NCBI GenBank assembly: GCA_034437615.1
Contig: DAOTTW010000129.1
Location: 1-12,748, forward strand
Source of the DNA: DAOTTW01 sp034437615
Lineage (GTDB): Bacteria > Chloroflexota > Anaerolineae > Aggregatilineales > Phototrophicaceae
Length of the DNA stretch: 12,748 nucleotides
Direction: 5' to 3'
The notes under the pieces are model-generated. The model was given only the letters and a program-made list of their open reading frames with translations, did not search any database and was not told where the DNA came from. How positions within the stretch are numbered: position 1 is the stretch's first letter; every line of letters begins with the position of its first letter. This document shows positions 1 to 6,192 of the stretch, one piece after another. A program made the translations under genes and the position numbers.

Positions 1-136
1 CAGGGGTAGGTTTTTCGGCGGACGTGCCATTGCACGTCCCTACACAACCGTTGTGAACCGTAGGGACACCCAATGGGGTGTCCGGGGCGGCGCAAGCCGC
101 CATAAAATACAGTCAATCATGAAAAACCTACCCTTG
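1..136. mobile_element. Possible MITE-like element with 16-bp terminal inverted repeats
   Basis: The first 16 bases (CAGGGGTAGGTTTTTC) match the reverse complement of positions 121-136 (GAAAAACCTACCCTTG) at 15 of 16 positions; the inner 13 are perfect. The segment between them is about 100 bp, codes for nothing convincing and holds three hairpin modules. Small non-coding elements with terminal inverted repeats are typical of MITEs. No target-site duplication can be tested because the left arm begins at the window edge, and no second full copy with these arms was seen here. It could also be a large structured intergenic hairpin. Confidence 0.4.
20..101. repeat. Cluster of three palindromic hairpin modules (copy 1 of an interspersed family)
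   Basis: Three consecutive hairpins are visible. Positions 20-39 pair GGACGTGC with GCACGTCC around a CATT loop and are followed by CTAC. Positions 64-83 pair GGACACCC with GGGTGTCC around AATG and are preceded by GTAG. Positions 86-101 pair GGCGGC with GCCGCC around GCAA. The first two are 8-bp stems with 4-base loops, the design seen again at 3228-3270 and 5456-5515. None is followed by a T-run, so terminator function is not supported. They look like REP-type interspersed repeats. Confidence 0.75.
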
Positions 137-201
137 AGAAGATTGAGGGGGTGAGGGCCAATTCGCGGGCAAAATATGCCTGCCTGAGTAGTCACCCTGG
201 C

Positions 202-227
202 GTCCGGGGCGGTGTCAGCCGCCATAA
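202..227. repeat. Second copy of the GGCGG/CCGCC module
   Basis: GTCCGGGGCGG followed a few bases later by GCCGCCATAA is found here and also at about 80-105, with only the loop bases differing. It is a partial copy of the third module of the neighbouring cluster, without the GTAGGGAC part in front. Nothing else recognisable was seen between 137 and 280. Confidence 0.6.
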
Positions 228-280
228 CGACTACCGATTCTCACCGTCCACGTTTTCCTGTGATGTTACCACGAGCGACC

Positions 281-300
281 TGCACGGTCAGTAGCGTGCA
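281..300. other. Inverted repeat just downstream of rfbC
   Basis: TGCACG (281-286) and CGTGCA (295-300) are perfect 6-bp arms around an 8-base loop, a few bases past the rfbC stop codon on the minus strand. The position suits a transcript-end hairpin, but no U-tract follows in the direction of rfbC transcription, so a Rho-independent terminator is not established. Confidence 0.3.
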
Positions 301-304
301 TGGT

Positions 305-877
305 TTACGCCTCGTATTGAAAATGTTCGCTCTCCGGGCGGGCCAGCCACTCGGCTAATGTCTGCGCGTTTTGGTCTTTGTTGGATAGAATCGGGTCATC
401 AAGCGGCCACTCGATGCCAATGGCAGGGTCGTTCCACAGGATGCCGCTCTCAGCTTGATTGTTGTAGATGCCCGTCGTCATGTACTGAATCTCGGCGTAA
501 TCCGACAGCACCGCGAAGCCACGCGCAAAGCTGGCAGGTGCCCATAACTGAATGCGGTTCTTCGCTGAGGCATCAATCCCGTACCACTGCCCCAACGTCG
601 GCGACCCCTTGCGAATATCCACCGCCACGAGAAAAGCCTCGCCATGCAACACGCGCATCAACTTGCCCATCGGCGGCGACCACTGGAAATGCAAGCCCCG
701 CAGCACGCCCTTGACGCTGCCGGATTGGTTGACCTGCATAAACCGCCCCGGTAGGCCCAACGCTTCCGATTGATCCTGCCGCCACACCTCGCTGAAATAG
801 CCGCGCTGGTCCTCGAAAATTTCCGGCACGACGACCTTCACGTCGCCTAAATGCACGCTTTCGACCCGCAATTCCAT
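305..877 (-). CDS. rfbC: dTDP-4-dehydrorhamnose 3,5-epimerase (RmlC/RfbC)
   Basis: A 190-residue cupin enzyme predicted to epimerise C3 and C5 of dTDP-4-keto-6-deoxyglucose on the way to dTDP-L-rhamnose for surface polysaccharide. The family signature GVLRGLHFQ is at residues 57-65, giving the substrate Arg60 and catalytic His63. Lys72 lies in GKLMRV, Tyr132 or Tyr138 in the QYMTTGIY stretch, and ESGILWNDP plus GIEWP follow at 143-158. Length is normal for the family. Two positions differ from the common pattern: NQS (50-52) for the usual NHS, and ARGF (118-121) for AHGF. The ATG at 877 is preceded by AAGGAG at 886-891. No other rhamnose gene is adjacent, so it is either monocistronic or separated from the rest of the pathway. 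Family assignment is firm; the exact sugar product is inferred. Confidence 0.93.
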   Translation of the reverse strand: MELRVESVHLGDVKVVVPEIFEDQRGYFSEVWRQDQSEALGLPGRFMQVNQSGSVKGVLRGLHFQWSPPMGKLMRVLHGEAFLVAVDIRKGSPTLGQWYGIDASAKNRIQLWAPASFARGFAVLSDYAEIQYMTTGIYNNQAESGILWNDPAIGIEWPLDDPILSNKDQNAQTLAEWLARPESEHFQYEA

Positions 878-944
878 ATGTCATGCTCCTTGATTGTCGC
901 CAGGTTTTGTTGACAGCCATGCGATTTGACCCAAAAACACGGTT

Positions 945-974
945 ATCGTACGAAGTCAAAATTTCAAATGTCAA
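945..974 (-). promoter_or_regulatory. Predicted sigma-70-type promoter of rfbC
   Basis: Read on the minus strand there is a perfect TTGACA (969-974), an 18-base spacer and TACGAT (945-950), giving a leader of roughly 60 bases before the ATG at 877. The 8-bp palindrome TCGTACGA (946-953) overlaps the -10 element and could be an operator, but that is only suggestive. Confidence 0.5.
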
Positions 975-1103
975 CACGACCCGAATCAGAATAGTTTGTG
1001 CGGCATTGTAGCCTGCCATCAAGAACCAGGCAAAGGGCTACCTGTCGCTTGCAAATAACCCCGTTCTTCATGAAAACTACACATTTCAAGCTGTCTTAAT
1101 CTC

Positions 1104-1132
1104 TTTACGGAATTCTTTCAAGCGTTTATAAT
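1104..1132 (+). promoter_or_regulatory. Predicted sigma-70-type promoter of the ABC binding-protein gene
   Basis: TTTACG (1104-1109), a 17-base spacer and a perfect TATAAT (1127-1132) predict a start near 1139. That leaves an unusually long leader of about 168 bases before the ATG at 1308. Confidence 0.55.
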
Positions 1133-1162
1133 CTACATGCTCAAATGTTAAACCTGTTCGGA

Positions 1163-1179
1163 TTGTGTAAGCTACACAA
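1163..1179 (+). promoter_or_regulatory. Perfect 7-bp hairpin in the leader of the ABC operon
   Basis: TTGTGTA and TACACAA pair perfectly around an AGC loop, about 25 bases after the predicted transcription start. It could be a protein-binding palindrome (operator) or a 5' mRNA stability hairpin. I recognise no known riboswitch in this leader. Confidence 0.4.
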
Positions 1180-1307
1180 CCTCAGTTGCTTGAGCCTGTG
1201 CTTTTTTACACTCAAAATCTGCGCAACTCTGGATAGGATTAGCGGGCGTTGGTTCGCGTTGCGGGCCGTATAAAGCTATTAACTTTTTGTCTCTTTTGGA
1301 GGATTCC

Positions 1308-3113
1308 ATGTATAAACATGCACGTATTGTCGGTCTTTCCGTCGTGGTTGCGTTGCTGCTGGCGCTAGTTGGCGTCGTCGGTGCGCAAGAAGTCGAGCCG
1401 GGCGAAGGTGCGCCGATTGTCTGGGGCAACCAGCGCGGCTCATCGAACATCGGCCCGTTGGTTCCCATTCGCTGCTCCGGCGTGGATTGCGCGGACCCGA
1501 ACGGCCTGATGTGGCTGGACCTGATCTACCTGGACCCGGAGACGCTGGCGTTTGACGCGGCTGGTGGCCCTGGCGCGCTGGCGAATGGCTGGGAGATCAG
1601 CGAGGACGGACTGCGCCTGACGGTCAGCCTGCGTGACGACCTGACCTGGAACGATGGCGAAGTCGTCGACGCCGAAGACGTGTTCTTCACCTACCAGGCG
1701 ATCCAGGCTGGCGAGCAGATCGGCCTGAGCAGCAGCTACGGCCCCGCACGCGCCGACATCGTTAATGCAGAGATCATCGACGACACCACCATCGCCTTCG
1801 ACTTTGAAGTGCCAAGCTGCCTGGCTGTGAACCGCGCTGCGCTGGTTCCGCCGCTGCCTGCACACTCCTTCGGCTTCAGCGCCGACGCAGTAGCAGACTT
1901 CGACTTCACCGTGCTGAACGGCCACCCCTTCGATACCGCGCCCGCAGTGACCGGCGGCCCCTTCAACTTCAACCGCATTGATCCCGGTACAGCGATCTAC
2001 CTGGAGGACAACGCTGGCTATCAGGATGCACTGCTGGAAGGCGTCATCCCCGAAGGCATCGTCTACCTGGACGTGCCCGACTACAACGTGATGGCCGAGC
2101 GCCTGGTCGCTGGCCAAGCGGGTGATGTGAACTACATCCACGAGCCAAGCACCAGCATCTTCAGCACGCTGCAAGCAGCCGACGAAGCTGGCACGGTAGA
2201 CTTCTTCGATGCGCCTGGTACGGTCTGGCACTACGTCGCGCTGAATACAGCCGACCCCAGCAACCCACAGCCCGGCCTGGACGAAAACGGCGACCCGATT
2301 GACCAGGGCAACCACCCCATCCTCGGTGATGTGCGTGTGCGTCAGGCTTTGCAACACCTGGTTGACATCGAAGAGATCATCGCTGGTGCCCAGAACGGCA
2401 ACGCCAGCCCGATGGTCGTCGGCACCATCCCGAACGCCTTCAGCCTGCACCCCGACCTGGAACGCCGTGCATTCGACGCCGATGGCGCTCGTGCCCTGCT
2501 GGAAGAAGCTGGCTTCGTCAGCACCGGCGAGCCGCTGGTTAACGGTGGCGACGGCCTGCGTACCTGCCAGGGTTGCGAATTCGCTGAGGAAGGCACCGAA
2601 ATGTACCTGGAAATTATGGCCCCCGATCAGCCGCGCACGAACGTGGCCGTGATCTTGCAGGACGCCTTCGCCCAGGTCGGCATCGAACTGGAAGTGCTGG
2701 GTAACATGGACTTCAACACGATGTACGACGGCAACCTGGGTACACAGACCTTCGATATGGCCGTTGCTGGCTGGCGCGGTGGCATCCCCTTCAACGCCGA
2801 TCAGCGTAACTTCTTCGGCGCACAATCCGACATCGCTGGCGACGGCGGTGGCGAATACGGCTTCAACTTCGGTAGCTGGTACAACGCAGAGTTCGAAGAA
2901 CTGAGCGCCTTCATCGCCAGCAACCCTGGCTGTGACGAAGAGGCCATCCTGGAAGCCGCCTACCGCGTTCAGGAGATCCAGCACGAAGACCAGCCGTACC
3001 TGTTCCTGTATGCACAGAACACCGGCTATGCGGCACGCGCCAACGTCGAGAACTTCGACCCGCTGCCAGCACAGGGCACCTGGAATATTGATAGCTGGAC
3101 GGTGCGCGAGTAA
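1308..3113 (+). CDS. ABC transporter substrate-binding protein, peptide/nickel family 5 (SBP_bac_5)
   Basis: A 601-residue secreted binding protein predicted to capture a peptide or similar solute outside the membrane and deliver it to the two permeases downstream. A signal peptide (residues 1-26) with a long hydrophobic core ends VVGA before QE. No lipobox cysteine is present, so membrane tethering is not explained by a lipid anchor. The family 5 signature SEDGLRLTVSLRDDLTWNDG is at 98-117, the DVRVRQAL motif at 341-348, and a late VQEIQHEDQPYLFLY segment at 554-568. Cysteines at 56/61 and 420/423 are spaced as possible disulphides. ATG 1308 is chosen because GGAGG (1298-1302) lies 5 bases upstream and the signal peptide starts there; an in-frame TTG at 1287 has no such support. 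A terminator follows the gene. The ligand cannot be read from sequence. Confidence 0.92.
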   Translation: MYKHARIVGLSVVVALLLALVGVVGAQEVEPGEGAPIVWGNQRGSSNIGPLVPIRCSGVDCADPNGLMWLDLIYLDPETLAFDAAGGPGALANGWEISEDGLRLTVSLRDDLTWNDGEVVDAEDVFFTYQAIQAGEQIGLSSSYGPARADIVNAEIIDDTTIAFDFEVPSCLAVNRAALVPPLPAHSFGFSADAVADFDFTVLNGHPFDTAPAVTGGPFNFNRIDPGTAIYLEDNAGYQDALLEGVIPEGIVYLDVPDYNVMAERLVAGQAGDVNYIHEPSTSIFSTLQAADEAGTVDFFDAPGTVWHYVALNTADPSNPQPGLDENGDPIDQGNHPILGDVRVRQALQHLVDIEEIIAGAQNGNASPMVVGTIPNAFSLHPDLERRAFDADGARALLEEAGFVSTGEPLVNGGDGLRTCQGCEFAEEGTEMYLEIMAPDQPRTNVAVILQDAFAQVGIELEVLGNMDFNTMYDGNLGTQTFDMAVAGWRGGIPFNADQRNFFGAQSDIAGDGGGEYGFNFGSWYNAEFEELSAFIASNPGCDEEAILEAAYRVQEIQHEDQPYLFLYAQNTGYAARANVENFDPLPAQGTWNIDSWTVRE

Positions 3114-3153
3114 GCGCAGCGTTTCCGTTCGCATTCAAGCATTCAAGCTGTAG

Positions 3154-3178
3154 GGGCGAGGCACTGACTCGCCCTTTT
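3154..3178 (+). terminator. Rho-independent terminator after the binding-protein gene
   Basis: GGGCGAG (3154-3160) pairs perfectly with CTCGCCC (3168-3174) around a 7-base loop and is followed by TTTT. It lies 40 bases past the stop. A mutually exclusive second hairpin, GCCC (3171-3174) with GGGC (3180-3183), shares the 3' arm. The T-run is short, so termination may be partial, which would leave more binding protein than permease. The start, GTAGGGGCG, resembles the GTAGGGAC repeats nearby, so this may be a repeat module acting as a terminator. Confidence 0.6.
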
Positions 3179-3222
3179 CGGGCAGGGTGATGCGATTGAA
3201 CTTCCGAACACATGCATTGTAC

Positions 3223-3275
3223 TGTAGGGACGCCATTCTTGGTGTCCGGCGGACGCGCAGAAGCGCGTCCCTACA
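3223..3275. repeat. Palindromic repeat, copy 2 (two hairpin modules inside an outer inverted repeat)
   Basis: TGTAGGGAC (3223-3231) and GTCCCTACA (3267-3275) are a perfect 9-bp outer inverted repeat. Inside, 3228-3247 folds as an 8-bp stem GGACGCCA/TGGTGTCC with one G-T wobble and a TTCT loop. Positions 3251-3270 fold as a perfect stem GGACGCGC/GCGCGTCC with an AGAA loop. Stem bases differ from copies 1 and 3 while pairing is kept. It lies in the 266-bp gap between the binding protein and the first permease. Confidence 0.75.
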
Positions 3276-3379
3276 TATGCGTGAATTCGTTCAAGCGCCT
3301 TGCTCCTTGCCGACAATAAAAATAGATCAATATTGCCCCTTTTTCGTAGCATTCGCCATTTGAAACGAGAAACCCCACC

Positions 3380-4447
3380 ATGACTAAATACGCGATCCGC
3401 CGCATCATCCAGGCCATACCCACGTTCATCGGCATCACGTTCATCGCCTATCTGATTATGTACCTGGCACCGGGCAGCCCGGCCACACAACTCGGCTTCG
3501 ACCCGGAGATGAACCAGCGCCAGCGCCGCGCTATGATGGAAGCGCTTGGCGTCAACCGCCCCTTCCACGAACAATATTTAAGCTGGGCGCTCGGTGATGC
3601 CCCGATTACGCTGCTTGGCGTGACGATCTGGCAAGGGCGCGAAATTCCGGTGTTTGATCGGCGCGGTAATCAGATCGACACCCGCCAGGGCGAATTGCTG
3701 GGTGTGGTGCGCGGTGATTTTGGCGACTCTGTGGTATCCAAACGCCCCGCGCTGGAAGTGATCGTCGAGCGCATACCCGCGTCGGCTGAGCTAGGCGTCG
3801 TCTCATTGGGCGTCGGCCTGACGTTCGGCATTATCGTGGGGGTGCTGGCGGCGGTCTTTCAGGGCAGCTTGTTCGACCAGATAACACGTGTGGTGGCTGT
3901 GATCGTCAGCTCGATACCGGTATTCTGGCTGGGCTTGTTACTGCTGCTGCTTTTCGGCGCGACGCTGGGTTGGCTGCCAATGGGCGGGCGCATACCCCCA
4001 AGCATTACGGGCGAATACACGGCCTGGGAACGCATCAGCCGCTTGATTTTGCCTGTGGTCACGCTCTCTAGCTTCACGATTGCGACGTATTCGCGTTTCA
4101 TGCGGGCTAGCCTGCTCGACGTACTGAATCAGGATTATGTGCGCACGGCCTATTCAAAAGGCGTGCGGGATCGCGTCGTGTGGTTCAAGCATTCGCTGCG
4201 TAACGCGCTGATTCCAGTGGCGACGCTGCTGGGTCCGTCATTGACGCTGGTGATTAGCGGCGCAGTGCTGACGGAGACGATTTACAGTTGGCCAGGGATG
4301 GGTCGCTTGCTGATTGACAGCGTGCGCCAGCAGGATTACAACATCATCATGGGTATCACGCTCCTGCTGTCGGTTGCGACGATCCTGGGCTTCTTATTGT
4401 CGGATATTCTATACGCGATCTTTGATCCGCGTGTACGCCTCAGCTAG
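3380..4447 (+). CDS. ABC transporter permease, DppB/OppB-like
   Basis: A 355-residue inner-membrane permease of the binding-protein-dependent peptide/nickel family, one half of the translocation channel. The N-terminus (RRIIQAIPTFIGITF, then LAPGSP at 29-34) is the classic DppB opening. Further membrane helices lie at about 136-160, 170-196, 222-243, 280-300 and 322-345. The EAA loop that docks the ATPase is visible at 256-279 (AYSKG...LRNALIP). The extracytoplasmic loop after the first helix carries an extra stretch of roughly 35 residues (about 72-108, including WQGREIPVFDRRGNQID) not usual in DppB. ATG 3380 has only a weak ribosome-binding site. The second permease follows after 19 bp, so the two are one operon. 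Confidence 0.92.
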   Translation: MTKYAIRRIIQAIPTFIGITFIAYLIMYLAPGSPATQLGFDPEMNQRQRRAMMEALGVNRPFHEQYLSWALGDAPITLLGVTIWQGREIPVFDRRGNQIDTRQGELLGVVRGDFGDSVVSKRPALEVIVERIPASAELGVVSLGVGLTFGIIVGVLAAVFQGSLFDQITRVVAVIVSSIPVFWLGLLLLLLFGATLGWLPMGGRIPPSITGEYTAWERISRLILPVVTLSSFTIATYSRFMRASLLDVLNQDYVRTAYSKGVRDRVVWFKHSLRNALIPVATLLGPSLTLVISGAVLTETIYSWPGMGRLLIDSVRQQDYNIIMGITLLLSVATILGFLLSDILYAIFDPRVRLS

Positions 4448-4466
4448 CCGACGGGAGTAACAGCAC

Positions 4467-5417
4467 ATGGCAAGCACAACCGCGAACAACCAAGAAAATG
4501 CAAACAACGTCGCACGGCTAGACAATTCCGGCGTCAGCCCAGACAGTCCGAGTGAGTCCTTGCTGCAAACAGCCCTGCGGCGTCTGCGCAAGGATTACCT
4601 GACGCTGGCTGCGCTGGCTACGCTGCTTATCCTGGGGACTTTAGCGCTCACAGCCCCCCTGATCGAAGACGCCTACAATGTCTCCTATACACAGCCGGAT
4701 TCGACACGCCAACTGCTGCCACTGGGCAGCGAAGGCCACCCCCTCGGCACGGATAACCTGGGGCGGGATATGCTGGCACGCTTGATGTATGCGGGGCGTG
4801 TCTCACTCGGCATCGGCATCGCCGGGGCTATTTTCTCCACGCTTGTCGGCGTGTCCATCGGCCTGATCTCTGGCTACTATCAGGGCACAAGCGTCGGCTT
4901 CATTGACGACCTGATTATGTGGTTCGTGACGACGCTGACATCTATCCCGACGCTGCTGCTGCTGATCCTGTTGACATCGGTGCTAACGCCGGACGTACCT
5001 ACCCTGATTGGTGTGCTGACGCTCATCAGTTGGAGCGGCACAATGCGGCTGATACGCGGCGAGACCATCTCCAATCGTGGCAAAGAGTACGTGCTTTCTG
5101 CGCGGGCCATCGGCGCGAATCCGCTACGCATCATGTTTGTTCACATCCTGCCGAATACAATCTCGGTGCTGGTGACAGCGATGGCCATCCAGATCGGTAC
5201 GCTGATCCTGGTCGAATCCGCGCTGAGCTTCCTCGGTTTGGGCGTGCGGCCACCGGAGCCAAGCTGGGGTAACATGCTGACGGAAGCACAAGCCTATTTT
5301 CGGCAGGGTGCGCATATGTCGATCTTGCCCGGCGTTTTCATCGTGATTACGGTGCTCAGCACCTACTTGATTGGTGATGGCTTGCGGGATGCCTTCGACC
5401 CGCAGAGCCGCCGCTAG
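4467..5417 (+). CDS. ABC transporter permease, DppC/OppC-like
   Basis: A 316-residue inner-membrane permease that should pair with the DppB-like protein just upstream. After a polar cytoplasmic N-terminus of about 40 residues comes a first helix (45-66). Then comes the family motif HPLGTDNLGRDMLARLMYAG (91-110), further helices, the EAA loop at 211-229 (SARAIGANPLRIMFVHILP), ESALSFLGLG at 250-259 and a terminal DP-Q-S-R-R. GGGAG at 4453-4457 lies 9 bases before the ATG. No ABC ATPase gene follows: the next 270 bp hold repeats and a new promoter. The transporter must therefore borrow ATPases from elsewhere or be completed by genes outside the window. Confidence 0.92.
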   Translation: MASTTANNQENANNVARLDNSGVSPDSPSESLLQTALRRLRKDYLTLAALATLLILGTLALTAPLIEDAYNVSYTQPDSTRQLLPLGSEGHPLGTDNLGRDMLARLMYAGRVSLGIGIAGAIFSTLVGVSIGLISGYYQGTSVGFIDDLIMWFVTTLTSIPTLLLLILLTSVLTPDVPTLIGVLTLISWSGTMRLIRGETISNRGKEYVLSARAIGANPLRIMFVHILPNTISVLVTAMAIQIGTLILVESALSFLGLGVRPPEPSWGNMLTEAQAYFRQGAHMSILPGVFIVITVLSTYLIGDGLRDAFDPQSRR

Positions 5418-5455
5418 ACTAAGGCCATCCCAACAAAATAATTGACGCGGTTTGC

Positions 5456-5531
5456 GGACACGGCAAGCCGTGTCCCTACGAACGATGCCCTGTAGGGACA
5501 ACCTTCTGGGTGTCCGAGCGGCGTCAGCCGC
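5456..5531. repeat. Palindromic repeat, copy 3 (three hairpin modules)
   Basis: The module order is the same as at 20-101. Positions 5456-5475 pair GGACACGG with CCGTGTCC around CAAG and are followed by CTAC. Positions 5496-5515 pair GGACAACC with GGGTGTCC around TTCT with one A-G mismatch and are preceded by TGTAG. Positions 5518-5531 pair GCGGC with GCCGC around GTCA. The cluster begins about 40 bases after the last permease gene. There is no T-run after any stem. Confidence 0.75.
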
Positions 5532-5620
5532 ATTGCCGATGTTGCAAGAATTTGACTTGTTTTTTAGCTGGAAAAGCCTAAGGTGAACGTAGTACAACTG
5601 TAGTTTTTACGAGTTTTTTG

Positions 5621-5649
5621 TTGCCACACGCTGCGTTTCGGACTATGAT
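5621..5649 (+). promoter_or_regulatory. Predicted sigma-70-type promoter of the Nif11-leader peptide gene
   Basis: TTGCCA (5621-5626), a 17-base spacer and TATGAT (5644-5649) each match consensus at five of six positions. The predicted start near 5656 lies after an in-frame ATG at 5650, which supports the ATG at 5692 as the real start codon. Confidence 0.6.
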
Positions 5650-5691
5650 ATGTTTATCCGTAAGCAAAGAAGAAATACAGAGGAAAGCATC

Positions 5692-6039
5692 ATGTCTGTA
5701 CAAACCGCGTTAGAGTTCATCGCGAAGGCCGCCAACGATAAGCAACTGGCTGGCGACCTCTACAACCAAAGTTCGGAATTTTTCGTCGCGAAGGCCGCCG
5801 AACTCGGCTTCGCATTTGGCGTGGATGATCTGGAAGGTGCCGTTGACACACTGACGGGTGATCTGGACGAAGCACAATTGGCCTCAATGAGTGGCGGCGT
5901 CGGCGTCACCAACGACCACATGCCAGCACCGGGCGGTGATATTGCTGTCGGCGTCACCAACGACCACCTGACCATTCCCGGCATCGGCAACTTGCAAATT
6001 GGCAACCTGGGCTTCCTGGGTGGCGTCATCAATCCGTAA
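5692..6039 (+). CDS. Nif11-type leader peptide: putative RiPP precursor without cysteine in the core
   Basis: A 115-residue protein that reads as a Nif11-family leader followed by a short core. Residues 1-69 match the family style: an amphipathic opening MSVQTALEFIAKAANDKQL, a middle helix with AKAAELGFAF at 33-42, an acidic stretch, and a double-glycine boundary MSGG at 66-69. The core (70-115) is Gly/Asn-rich, has no Cys, and contains VGVTNDH twice (70-76 and 86-92). A second GG at 81-82 precedes the second repeat, so two cores are conceivable. In this family the leader is normally removed at GG by a peptidase-type exporter after enzyme tailoring. Neither a recognised RiPP modification enzyme nor an exporter is in the window. 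AGAGGA at 5679-5684 fits the ATG at 5692. Family call is confident; product and activity are unknown. Confidence 0.8.
   Translation: MSVQTALEFIAKAANDKQLAGDLYNQSSEFFVAKAAELGFAFGVDDLEGAVDTLTGDLDEAQLASMSGGVGVTNDHMPAPGGDIAVGVTNDHLTIPGIGNLQIGNLGFLGGVINP
5899..5967 (+). repeat. Exact 21-bp direct repeat inside the precursor core
   Basis: Positions 5899-5919 and 5947-5967 are identical over 21 bases, 48 bases (16 codons) apart, and both encode VGVTNDH. Identity at third codon positions implies a recent internal duplication or active homogenisation rather than ancient protein-level conservation. Confidence 0.85.
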
Positions 6040-6167
6040 GTCCGCGCAGGATCGTCACAGGGGTGGATGGCTTGCTTGTGCAGCGAGGCGCTTTCCTGCT
6101 GACATTCAAATAGCGACTAGTTTGTGTATCCTAACCACAGATGCGTAGCGCCGTGCTGAAACGACTC

Positions 6168-6173
6168 TATAAT
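6168..6173 (+). promoter_or_regulatory. Possible -10 element before the J-domain/pseudokinase gene
   Basis: A perfect TATAAT stands 19 bases before the GTG at 6193, but no good -35 lies at the right spacing. If used, the leader is about 13 bases. If not, the gene would be read through from the precursor gene, 153 bp upstream, after which I see no convincing terminator. Confidence 0.35.
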
Positions 6174-6192
6174 GTAAGCAATAGAGACAAAC

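Larger units (their letters stand above)
878..1307. other. Divergent intergenic region between rfbC and the ABC binding-protein gene
   Basis: This 430-bp gap lies between a leftward and a rightward gene and holds one predicted promoter for each. The middle part (975-1103) is relatively AT-rich and shows no gene, RNA gene or clear repeat. The part from about 1140 to 1307 is the predicted long untranslated leader of the binding-protein gene. Confidence 0.6.

Noticed and set aside
20..101. CRISPR array
   Set aside because: The palindromic units differ in stem sequence and spacing, occur in groups of two or three, lack constant-length spacers, and no cas gene is present.
40..225. 61-codon minus-strand frame
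   Set aside because: It runs through the palindromic repeat modules and has no ribosome-binding site or recognisable motif.
573..1022. 149-codon minus-strand frame overlapping rfbC
   Set aside because: It lies in another frame over a well-supported enzyme gene, is rich in Gly/Arg/Ala, and crosses the predicted rfbC promoter.
1440..3134. 564-codon open frame antisense to the binding-protein gene
   Set aside because: It mirrors a gene with a signal peptide, a good ribosome-binding site and family motifs. Long antisense frames arise from its GC-biased third positions, and the translation has no recognisable domain.
5650..5691. Upstream ATG start for the Nif11-leader gene
   Set aside because: The added 14 residues are not family-like, the predicted transcription start falls after this ATG, and the ATG at 5692 has AGAGGA at proper spacing.
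6060..6110. Terminator between the precursor gene and the J-domain gene
   Set aside because: Only a 4-bp AGCG/CGCT stem with a broken T-run is visible, too weak to support.
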